The notes under the pieces were generated by a model. The model worked only from the letters and a program-made list of their open reading frames with translations. It searched no databases and was not told the origin of the DNA. A stretch of 5,309 nucleotides of DNA from assembly GCA_002401215.1 (NCBI GenBank), contig NVSL01000023.1, positions 1-5,309 on the forward strand, written 5' to 3'. Shown piece after piece: positions 1-5,309 of the stretch (position 1 is the first letter of the stretch; each line of letters begins with the position of its first letter). The translations under genes were made by a program, and so were the position numbers. The DNA comes from Flavobacteriaceae bacterium. Its GTDB lineage: Bacteria > Bacteroidota > Bacteroidia > Flavobacteriales > Flavobacteriaceae.

Positions 1-7
1 TATTAGA

Positions 8-208
8 TTAACCAAATAACTTTGGATCTTCTCTAACTAATCTTAATGCTTTGTCTAAAGCCTCTCTACCGTCAATCATAATTTTTTCCCATTCTTCAGG
101 GGTGTAGGTTCTGTCATGTTTGGGGTCAAAGAATTTGAAGTGGTAATTACTACAGTTACCGCACTTATAAATTTTTCTTATTGGGCTCTTTGGTAGTTCT
201 ATGTACAT
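8..208 (-). CDS. Small CxxC (zinc-ribbon-like) protein, unknown function
   Basis: This is a hypothetical protein of 66 residues that I do not recognise. It begins MYIELPKSPIRKIYKCGNC. The CGNC knuckle near residues 16-19 could be half of a zinc- or metal-binding site. After it comes a polar, helix-prone half containing DRTYTPEEWEKI and a leucine/arginine-rich end, LRLVREDPKLFG. No signal peptide or membrane segment is visible. I chose the ATG at 208 because AAAGGA lies 9 bases upstream. An in-frame ATG at 244 would give 78 residues and add another Cys (MWCFF) but has no ribosome binding site. From 208 the gene overlaps the tail of the preceding FAD/Fe-S gene by 44 bases in another frame. It lies wholly in the stretch past the point where that gene leaves its family, so it may belong to a phage, a mobile element or a different contig. 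That it is coding is moderately likely, judged from its composition and the ribosome binding site. Confidence 0.5.
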   Translation of the reverse strand: MYIELPKSPIRKIYKCGNCSNYHFKFFDPKHDRTYTPEEWEKIMIDGREALDKALRLVREDPKLFG

Positions 209-2663
209 AGCGTTTAATCCTTTGTAAGGGAAAAAGCACCACATTCTCGGGCAATTTTTTCTTAAAATAAATTGAGTCCATTATTTTCATATTTTCTATT
301 CTCTCAAACTGGTTGGTCCGTGAGGCGAGGATCGTGTCAAGTAAGTCTCTCTGCTTCAGTATTTCTTCGTGATTCACTAAAAGGACTTCATACCCTAATT
401 TTTCTAAAAGGTGATAGGTGTCTATTCCAATTTCAACATCATTAAAGTTGGTAAACTCATCGCAAAATAAATAGACTTTTTTCTGTTGTGTCTTCTTCGT
501 TTTTTGCTGTCTTTTCATCCATTTTTTTAAAGTGATCTTTCCCATTTTAGGAATACTCCTTTTTAGTGGAAAACCAAGAATTCTTTTGGTGATATTCTGA
601 TTTAAGATAAAATTGGTAAGTGACGGAAAAATACTTCCAAGTTTATTGTAATCATTATTAAAGGCAAACAACTTATTTCTAAATCGCGGTTTGTTTTCTT
701 TTTGATATTGGTATAAAAACTCTGCTTTTAAAGTAGCAATATCAACATTACTCGGGCATTCGCTTGCGCATGCTTTACAACTCAAGCACAAATCAAAAAC
801 TTGTTTTAATTCTTTATGATTGTATTTGTTGGGTTTTTCAGATGAGATTAAAAACTCTCTCAGCGTATTTGCTCTTGCTCGTGTGGTGTCTTTTTCATTT
901 TTGGTAGCTCTATAACTTGGGCACATCGTGCCACCAGCTTCTACAGGTTTTCTGCAATCTCCCGATCCGTTGCATTTTTCGGTTGCTCTTAAAATTCCTT
1001 GTGAGTCAGAAAAATCAAGCATGGTTTTTATTTCTGGTTCTTTACGATCAACTTCATATCGCAGCGATGCATCCATCAAAAACGGGTCAATAATCTTCCC
1101 CTTATTAAAGATATTGTTTTTGTCAAAAGCTGTTTTAATTCGTTTTAATAATTGGTAATTATTCTCTCCAATCATCATCGGAATAAATTCTGATCTTACA
1201 ATTCCGTCTCCATGTTCGCCACTAAAAGTTCCGCCATATTTTTTAACAAGTTCTGCTGTTTTGGTCGTGATTTCTCTAAACAATCTAACGTCTTCTTTCT
1301 TCTTTAAATTTAAGATAGGGCGGAGGTGAATTTCACCCGCACCCGCATGTGCATAATACACAGCCTCTTGTTTAAAGTCCGCCATCATTTGTGAAAACTC
1401 AGCAATATAATTTGGTAAATCTTGCAATTCTACCGCGGTGTCTTCAATACAAGCAACAGCTTTTTTATCGCCAATAATATTTCCTAAAAGTCCCAATCCA
1501 GCTTTTCTTAAATTGATTGCTTTGTCAATATCGCTTCCAATTAATTTAGGAAATGCGTAGCCAAAATTGTGAGATTTTAAATCTTCAATTAAAGCATCTG
1601 CCAATTTTAAAGAAGTTTCTTTAGTGTCTGAACAGACCTCTAACATCAATACCGCTTTGGGGTCAGCTTCAATAAAGAAACGGTTTTTTGTTTGCTCTCT
1701 ATTGTTTTTTGTACAGTCTAAAATCGTCTTGTCCATCAACTCACACATATATAAATTGTGTTTCATTGCCACCACAACAGCTTCCATACTTTGGTGTATT
1801 GAGTCAAAATGTGCTGCAACCAATACGTTTTCAGTAGGAGGTAGGTCGTCTAATTTTATGGTGATTTCTGTGGTGAATGCTAAGGTGCCTTCGCTACCGG
1901 AAAGTAGTTCGCATAGATTTATTTCTGATGCTATTCCGCCAAACAAATTAGAAGATAAAAGTGCGTCAATTGCGTATCCAGTATTTCTTCTGTGGATGGA
2001 TTCTTTTGGGAATTCCTTTTTTATTTCTTGCTGATGTGATTCATTTGACAATTCATCAAAAACTGTTTTGTAGATGTTGTTTTCGAGAGAATCACCTTTC
2101 GTCTTTTCTAAAAATTCATTTGAACTAAGAGATGAAAACTCAACTAAGGAGCCATCAGAAAGTACCGTTTTTAATTGCAAAACTTTATCTCTTGTAACTC
2201 CGAATTGAATGGAAGTTGTACCTGAAGAATTGTTACCAACCATCCCGCCAATCATGCATCGATTGGATGTTGAGGTGTTGGGGCTAAAAAATAATCCGAA
2301 TTGTTTTAGGTGTCTGTTTAAATCATCTCTGATAACTCCGGGTTGAATTACAGCTGTTTTGTTTTTAGTGTCAACAGAGATTATTTTTGTAAAATATTTT
2401 GAAATATCAACTACAATTCCATCACCAACACACTGGCCTGCAAGTGAAGTTCCTGCTGCTCTCGGAATTAAAGTTGTATTGTTTTCTTTTGCGAATAAAA
2501 TTAGTTTTTGAATATCCTCAACTGATTTTGGGAGAGCAATAGCGGTTGGGATTTTTCGATACACCGAAGCATCCGTAGCATAAATGACTTTGTGTAAATT
2601 ATCAAAAAATAAATCTCCAGATAATTGTGATTGTAATTTTTGAAGTTGTTGGGTTGTTGCCAT
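165..2663 (-). CDS. GlcD/YdiJ-like FAD-linked oxidase fused to Fe-S domain, C-terminus truncated
   Basis: This is a fused FAD-binding and iron-sulfur oxidoreductase, probably oxidising a D-2-hydroxyacid such as lactate, glycolate or 2-hydroxyglutarate and passing electrons through Fe-S clusters towards the quinone pool. The substrate is inferred from the family. Visible in order are: a PCMH-type FAD domain at about residues 38-175, with PRAAGTSLAGQ (67-77) and GGMVGNNSSG (139-148); SGSEGTL (255-261); and an FAD-oxidase C-terminal domain to about 528, with HAGAGEIHLRP (439-449) and SGEHGDGIVRSEF (481-493). Next is an Fe-S region with C564, C570 and CP at 581, followed by CLSCKACASECP (626-637). 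A first CCG domain begins at about 729 (KVYLFCDEFTN). Family resemblance ends near residue 766. The last 66 residues look unrelated, and the second half of the first CCG domain and all of the second are absent. Known fusions of this type are about 970-1,000 residues; this has 832. The ATG at 2663 gives a normal N-terminus. The flavin half looks intact, but electron transfer may be impaired. Confidence 0.9.
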   Translation of the reverse strand: MATTQQLQKLQSQLSGDLFFDNLHKVIYATDASVYRKIPTAIALPKSVEDIQKLILFAKENNTTLIPRAAGTSLAGQCVGDGIVVDISKYFTKIISVDTKNKTAVIQPGVIRDDLNRHLKQFGLFFSPNTSTSNRCMIGGMVGNNSSGTTSIQFGVTRDKVLQLKTVLSDGSLVEFSSLSSNEFLEKTKGDSLENNIYKTVFDELSNESHQQEIKKEFPKESIHRRNTGYAIDALLSSNLFGGIASEINLCELLSGSEGTLAFTTEITIKLDDLPPTENVLVAAHFDSIHQSMEAVVVAMKHNLYMCELMDKTILDCTKNNREQTKNRFFIEADPKAVLMLEVCSDTKETSLKLADALIEDLKSHNFGYAFPKLIGSDIDKAINLRKAGLGLLGNIIGDKKAVACIEDTAVELQDLPNYIAEFSQMMADFKQEAVYYAHAGAGEIHLRPILNLKKKEDVRLFREITTKTAELVKKYGGTFSGEHGDGIVRSEFIPMMIGENNYQLLKRIKTAFDKNNIFNKGKIIDPFLMDASLRYEVDRKEPEIKTMLDFSDSQGILRATEKCNGSGDCRKPVEAGGTMCPSYRATKNEKDTTRARANTLREFLISSEKPNKYNHKELKQVFDLCLSCKACASECPSNVDIATLKAEFLYQYQKENKPRFRNKLFAFNNDYNKLGSIFPSLTNFILNQNITKRILGFPLKRSIPKMGKITLKKWMKRQQKTKKTQQKKVYLFCDEFTNFNDVEIGIDTYHLLEKLGYEVLLVNHEEILKQRDLLDTILASRTNQFERIENMKIMDSIYFKKKLPENVVLFPLQRIKRYVHRTTKEPNKKNL
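218..223 (-). promoter_or_regulatory. Shine-Dalgarno sequence deciding the start at 208
   Basis: The minus strand reads AAAGGA, then 9 bases, then ATG. This is a good match to the anti-SD complement at a normal distance. It is unusual here, because the other starts in the window (2663, 3155, 4998) have no such motif, as expected for Bacteroidota. It favours the start at 208 over the one at 244, and it hints that this end of the window has a different origin. A six-base motif can also occur by chance. Confidence 0.4.
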
Positions 2664-2702
2664 TTGCTACAATTGATTGAAAATTATTACTGTAAAACAT
2701 TG

Positions 2703-2710
2703 CAAAAATA
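2703..2710 (-). promoter_or_regulatory. Candidate -7 box (TAnnTTTG) for the oxidoreductase gene
   Basis: The minus strand reads TATTTTTG, which fits the Bacteroidota -7 consensus TAnnTTTG. It ends 39 bases before the ATG at 2663, leaving a leader of plausible length. The -33 element is weak: no TTG sits at the expected spacing, only an AT-rich stretch with ACTG about 20 bases upstream. The region is very AT-rich, so a chance match is possible. The 144-base gap after csaA makes an independent promoter reasonable. Confidence 0.35.
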
Positions 2711-2755
2711 ATAAAAACGCTTATAAAAACAGTAAAATATAAAATGATTGTATTT

Positions 2756-2786
2756 GTCTTGAGGTCTCGACTGCGCTCGACCAGAC
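2756..2786. repeat. Flavobacterial-type intergenic palindromic repeat (GAGCGCAGTCGA core)
   Basis: The minus strand reads GTCTGGTCGAGCGCAGTCGA followed by GACCTCAAGAC. It can fold as GTCT/AGAC, GG/CC and TCGA/TCGA around a GCGCAG loop, with small bulges on the 3' side. The core GAGCGCAGTCGA is one I recall as a frequent short intergenic repeat in flavobacterial genomes; that is memory, not a search. It is a GC-rich island in very AT-rich surroundings. It lies about 20 bases past the csaA stop and about 90 bases before the next start, so it could act as a terminator or mRNA-stabilising hairpin. No long T tract follows it on the minus strand. Only one copy occurs in the window. Confidence 0.55.
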
Positions 2787-2787
2787 A

Positions 2788-2802
2788 TTTTTTCTCAAAA
2801 AA
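2788..2802. terminator. Weak A/T inverted repeat just after csaA
   Basis: Six T, a CTC spacer and six A form a perfect A/T-only inverted repeat starting 5 bases past the csaA stop codon. On the minus strand it reads TTTTTTGAGAAAAAA. By itself the stem is too weak to be a convincing intrinsic terminator. Together with the GC-rich hairpin immediately downstream it may mark the 3' end of the csaA transcript. This is mostly inference from position. Confidence 0.2.
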
Positions 2803-2807
2803 CAAAA

Positions 2808-3155
2808 TTAAGAAACTTGCTCTCCGTTTTTTATATCAGGATTTGAAGTTTGTAATAAAACAACATCATCTTCATTTTGAATTCCCAATACCAAAACTTC
2901 ACTTTTAAAATCGGCAATTTTCATGGGTTTAAAATTTACCACTGCATTTACTTTTTTGCCAATCAATTCTTCTTTATTATATAAGGTAGTAATTTGAGCA
3001 CTTGATTTTTTTGTGCCCAAACTTCCAAAATCAATAGTCAGTTGATAAGCAGGTTTGTGTGCTTTTGGAAAATCATTTACCTGGATAATTGTTCCGATAC
3101 GGATATCGACTTTGGTGAAATCTTCAAACGAAATGGTTGGTTTTATCTTATTCAT
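2808..3155 (-). CDS. csaA: CsaA-type tRNA-binding protein
   Basis: This cytoplasmic OB-fold protein of the CsaA / tRNA-binding family (115 residues; relatives are about 110) is homologous to the C-terminal tRNA-binding domain of methionyl-tRNA synthetase and to a domain of PheRS beta. Family members are homodimers. CsaA of Bacillus has been described as a chaperone linked to protein export, while structures point to tRNA binding; which role applies here is open. Visible motifs are FEDFTKVDIRIGTI (10-23), KAHKPAYQLTIDFG (31-44), SSAQIT (51-56), VVNFKP (72-77) and SEVLVLG (85-91). These cover the whole domain, so the gene appears intact. The ATG at 3155 gives the usual short N-terminal lead before the domain. 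The gene overlaps the end of the upstream OmpA-family gene by 8 bases, which implies co-transcription and possibly coupled translation. There is no clear Shine-Dalgarno sequence. Confidence 0.93.
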   Translation of the reverse strand: MNKIKPTISFEDFTKVDIRIGTIIQVNDFPKAHKPAYQLTIDFGSLGTKKSSAQITTLYNKEELIGKKVNAVVNFKPMKIADFKSEVLVLGIQNEDDVVLLQTSNPDIKNGEQVS

Positions 3156-4998
3156 TAATTACAATAAATTCGGTTCTTCTATTTTTTTGGTGTTCACTCT
3201 CAGAGCATTTTACGCCGTTAGAACATTTGTTTAATAATTGAGTTTCTCCATAGCCTTTACCACTAATTCTACTTGCATTAATTCCCTGAGAAATAATATA
3301 AGCCATCGTAGATTTTGCTCTATCATCAGACAATCTCATGTTGTATGCATCCGGTGCACGACTGTCTGTATGCGAACCGATTTCTACTTTTATTTCAGGA
3401 TGATTTTTCATCATTTCTATTACCTTATCTAATTCAATGGCTGCATCTCTTCTAATAGTAGCATCGTTCAAATCAAAATGAATTGGATCTGTTTGAATCA
3501 TCATTACATTTCTAACAGTAATAAAATCTTGAAACTCTTTCATGTTAATTTTTACCTCTAAATTTTCACTTGTTTCGTTGCTTGTGGAAATATCGACAAA
3601 TGAAGGTAAGTAATTTAAAAATTCTGCTTTGATTTCATAATTTGTATTACAATCTAACTCTAGGTCAAATTTAAAAACACCGCCAATTTGTGAATAAGTT
3701 CTCTCTAATAAAGTGCTTTTGTAATAGAGTGCTAATTCGACATTTTGTAATGGAATTAAGGATTCTTCGCTTAAAATTGTTCCGCTAATTGATTGTTTGC
3801 AATCAAGAGGCTCGATAAATAAATCACGACTTTCTTGAAATTCATTGATATTAGAAGTAATGAAACTCTTTTCTGTATTTGTAAAATTATCTTTTTGGAC
3901 TTTTACCAAATAAGATGTTTCGCAATCAATTTCGAACGCATAGATTCCATCTGAATCGGTGGTAACGGATGCGATTAATTTTTCTTCAGAAAATAATTGT
4001 ACTGTAGCATTTTGAATGATACTATCGGTGAGTTTGTTTTTTAGAACCCCCGCAATTAATTGATTACATTCTAAAGGCTTTATTTTGAACCCAAAAATGT
4101 CTGCACCACCCTTTCCTTTTCTTGACGATGAAAAATAACCAATCCCTTTTTCTGGGCTAATTACAAATGAAAAATCGTCATACTTACTATTTATTTGCCC
4201 CTTTAGGTTTTTAACTTCCTTATAAGTGCCAGCATCATAATGGCTGCTAAAAATATCTAAATATCCTTTTCCTCCATGTCCGTTAGAAGAAAAATACAAC
4301 TCATTATTAGAGCTTAAAAATGGAAACACTTCGCTCCCCTTTGTGTTGATTGTTGGTCCTAAATTTTCAGGTATGCCATAGGTTCCATCACTATTTAAAA
4401 CTATTTTATAAATATCTTCTTCTCCATACCCATCTTCAGAGTCAGATACATAATACAATTCTTTTCCGTCGGGACTTACTCTTGGATTGCGTACAGAATA
4501 TTCTGAACTATTAATTGGTAGTGGAGTGATGTTTGTTGCGATTCCTGCATCGTCAATCGTTGCTCTAAAAATGTTTAAAATGTGATTTTTTCTACTACTC
4601 TTTTTAAACTTTTTTGCATATTCATCATCAATATAATTATTGAGCGTGAAGAAGATTGTTTTGCCATCGGGCATAAAAGTAATGTCGGATTCGTAAAACA
4701 TATTAAACTCTTCTAAAGAGTATCTGCCGCCAAAAATGATTTGCCCATCATCAGCAATTAACCCTTTGTAAAATCTAAGATATTGCATTCTATTATGCTT
4801 GCGATCTTTTAATTTTTTATTTTCTTCTTTTCGTGATGATGCAAATAACACCATATCATTATTATAGAATGTGACCCCAAAATCTGAGTAATCAGAATTT
4901 ACATCTAAGTTGGTAATGTCTATAAAACGATTTGATTCTTGAGCGGAAATTGAAAAAGAACAAAATATAAATATGAGAACAAAGAAGAGATTTTTCAC
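3148..4998 (-). CDS. Exported OmpA-family protein with beta-propeller and two regulatory-like domains
   Basis: This is an outer-membrane or periplasmic protein, probably anchored to peptidoglycan through its C-terminus. The 616 residues begin with a signal peptide, MKNLFFVLIFIFCSFSISAQ, with likely cleavage after SAQ and no lipobox Cys. Residues of about 30-305 contain PD40/WD40-like propeller blades (SPDGKELYYVSDS at 175-187, NELYFSSNG, GIGYFSSSRKG). Two carboxypeptidase-regulatory-like beta domains follow at about 310-395 and 398-487, each with a Cys pair (C311/C359 and C400/C450). The OmpA C-terminal domain covers about 500-612, with HFDLNDATIRRDA, GSHTDSRAPDAYNMRLSDDRA and NRRTEFIVI, plus C592 and C598. 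The layout resembles PorE-type proteins of the type IX secretion system but lacks their TPR region, and no porP/sprF gene is in view, so a T9SS role is speculative. The start is GTG at 4998, supported by the signal peptide; there is no in-frame ATG nearby. It begins 20 bases after the upstream stop. Confidence 0.93.
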   Translation of the reverse strand: MKNLFFVLIFIFCSFSISAQESNRFIDITNLDVNSDYSDFGVTFYNNDMVLFASSRKEENKKLKDRKHNRMQYLRFYKGLIADDGQIIFGGRYSLEEFNMFYESDITFMPDGKTIFFTLNNYIDDEYAKKFKKSSRKNHILNIFRATIDDAGIATNITPLPINSSEYSVRNPRVSPDGKELYYVSDSEDGYGEEDIYKIVLNSDGTYGIPENLGPTINTKGSEVFPFLSSNNELYFSSNGHGGKGYLDIFSSHYDAGTYKEVKNLKGQINSKYDDFSFVISPEKGIGYFSSSRKGKGGADIFGFKIKPLECNQLIAGVLKNKLTDSIIQNATVQLFSEEKLIASVTTDSDGIYAFEIDCETSYLVKVQKDNFTNTEKSFITSNINEFQESRDLFIEPLDCKQSISGTILSEESLIPLQNVELALYYKSTLLERTYSQIGGVFKFDLELDCNTNYEIKAEFLNYLPSFVDISTSNETSENLEVKINMKEFQDFITVRNVMMIQTDPIHFDLNDATIRRDAAIELDKVIEMMKNHPEIKVEIGSHTDSRAPDAYNMRLSDDRAKSTMAYIISQGINASRISGKGYGETQLLNKCSNGVKCSESEHQKNRRTEFIVINE

Positions 4999-5018
4999 AA
5001 TAAGTAGCGGTGATTTGT

Positions 5019-5309
5019 TTAGTTTTTACTAGTGATTTTTTTGATAACCCATGCTGGACCAATTAATAAAAATTGCAAGTCTTTAAAAAATGAAGGCTTT
5101 TTACCTTCTAAATTATGGCCATAAAATTGACCAATCCAAGCGATGACAAATATAGCTAATGAAGTATAAAATAGAGGTGTAACTTGAGATAAATAATGAT
5201 TACCTATAAGACAAAGAATCGTAAAAATTAAAATTTTAAAAAACATCGAAAACGAAAGTCGCAAATAAAATAAGAGTACGAAGAGCAAGACAAAAGTTGC
5301 CCAATTTGT
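5019..5309 (-). CDS. DUF962/Mpo1-like membrane protein, 5' end outside window
   Basis: This is a small integral membrane protein of the DUF962 / Mpo1-like family (PF06127). Yeast Mpo1 is an iron-dependent dioxygenase in the alpha-oxidation of 2-hydroxy fatty acids; bacterial members are poorly studied. The reading frame stays open to the window edge, giving 96 visible residues that start TNWATFVLLF. An in-frame TTG at 5288 could be mistaken for a start, but the sequence upstream of it continues the same hydrophobic segment, so the gene is 5'-partial. Relatives are around 150-190 residues, so the N-terminal part, with its usual first conserved His, is missing. Visible are about three hydrophobic segments and then the family signature WIGQFYGHNLEGKKPSFFKD followed by LQFLLIGPAWV. 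The His in FYGHN is the expected conserved residue. The stop lies 20 bases before the OmpA-family gene, suggesting one operon. Confidence 0.85.
   Translation of the reverse strand, partial: TNWATFVLLFVLLFYLRLSFSMFFKILIFTILCLIGNHYLSQVTPLFYTSLAIFVIAWIGQFYGHNLEGKKPSFFKDLQFLLIGPAWVIKKITSKN

Larger units (their letters stand above)
1..365. other. Segment beyond the family breakpoint of the oxidoreductase; possible foreign or chimeric DNA
   Basis: On the minus strand, family-like sequence of the oxidoreductase stops after the codons for LLVNHEE, close to position 365. From there to the window edge, the tail ILKQRDLLDTILASRTNQF and what follows is unlike the expected CCG-domain continuation. The tail reads on in frame for 66 codons to a stop at 165-167, and a small CxxC gene with a ribosome binding site follows. 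The tail could itself be the 3' end of another gene joined in frame by chance. I see no inverted repeats, target-site duplication, tRNA end or transposase in this stretch that would name a mechanism. The breakpoint is judged from remembered family patterns, so it may be off by several codons. Confidence 0.5.

Noticed and set aside
928..1158. Plus-strand ORF of 76 codons
   Set aside because: It lies antisense inside the Fe-S and linker region of the oxidoreductase, which shows clear family motifs. No recognisable domain.
1624..2034. Plus-strand ORF of 136 codons
   Set aside because: It is antisense to the conserved flavin domain of the oxidoreductase. The composition is low-complexity Ser/Ile/Phe-rich and nothing resembles a known family.
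2602..2805. Minus-strand ORF of 67 codons across the csaA-oxidoreductase gap, with a hydrophobic stretch
   Set aside because: It has a TTG start, reads through the palindromic repeat and overlaps the true oxidoreductase start in another frame. The hydrophobic run is what T-rich DNA yields by chance.
3238..3432. Plus-strand ORF of 64 codons
   Set aside because: It is antisense to the conserved OmpA C-terminal domain, with a Cys/His/Phe-rich sequence typical of a shadow frame.
5019..5288. Start of the DUF962 gene at the TTG at 5288
   Set aside because: The frame stays open to the window edge and encodes more of the same hydrophobic segment (TNWATFV). The family's N-terminal part is still missing, so the true start is outside the window.
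1..5309. A new multi-gene defence, secretion or metabolic system
   Set aside because: Apart from the truncated oxidoreductase and the left edge, the genes belong to known families in an ordinary housekeeping-like order. Nothing supports a new system.

Overview
The window looks like AT-rich chromosomal DNA from a member of the Bacteroidota, most likely the Flavobacteriia. Four signs support this. The envelope protein has a beta-propeller / carboxypeptidase-regulatory / OmpA layout common in that group. The large FAD/Fe-S protein matches a fusion that I recall as widespread in flavobacteria. Starts in positions 366-5309 show no clear Shine-Dalgarno sequences, and one gene is preceded by a TAnnTTTG-type box. 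One intergenic region carries a GAGCGCAGTCGA-core palindrome of the kind scattered through flavobacterial genomes. No genus is claimed.

All supported genes lie on the minus strand, so the window reads from right to left. First comes the 3' part of a DUF962/Mpo1-like membrane protein whose 5' end is outside the window. Next, after 20 bases, is an exported 616-residue OmpA-family protein with a GTG start. It overlaps by 8 bases a small csaA-type tRNA-binding protein. These three genes are probably one transcription unit. A 144-base gap follows, holding the repeat hairpin and a candidate promoter. After it comes a large GlcD/YdiJ-like FAD and iron-sulfur oxidoreductase, which probably oxidises a D-2-hydroxyacid at the membrane.

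The most notable point is the end of the oxidoreductase. It follows its family closely to about residue 766 (near position 365), just inside the first cysteine-rich CCG domain. It then continues for 66 residues that do not resemble the family and stops. Roughly 200 expected residues are missing, including the usual cysteine-rich motifs. The 365 bases beyond that point also behave differently: they hold a small CxxC protein that overlaps the oxidoreductase tail and has a good Shine-Dalgarno sequence, unlike its neighbours. The simplest readings are a genomic rearrangement or mobile-element/phage junction that truncated the gene, or a chimeric assembly join. The sequence alone cannot separate them.

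No RNA gene, CRISPR array, complete insertion sequence or clear novel multi-gene system was seen.
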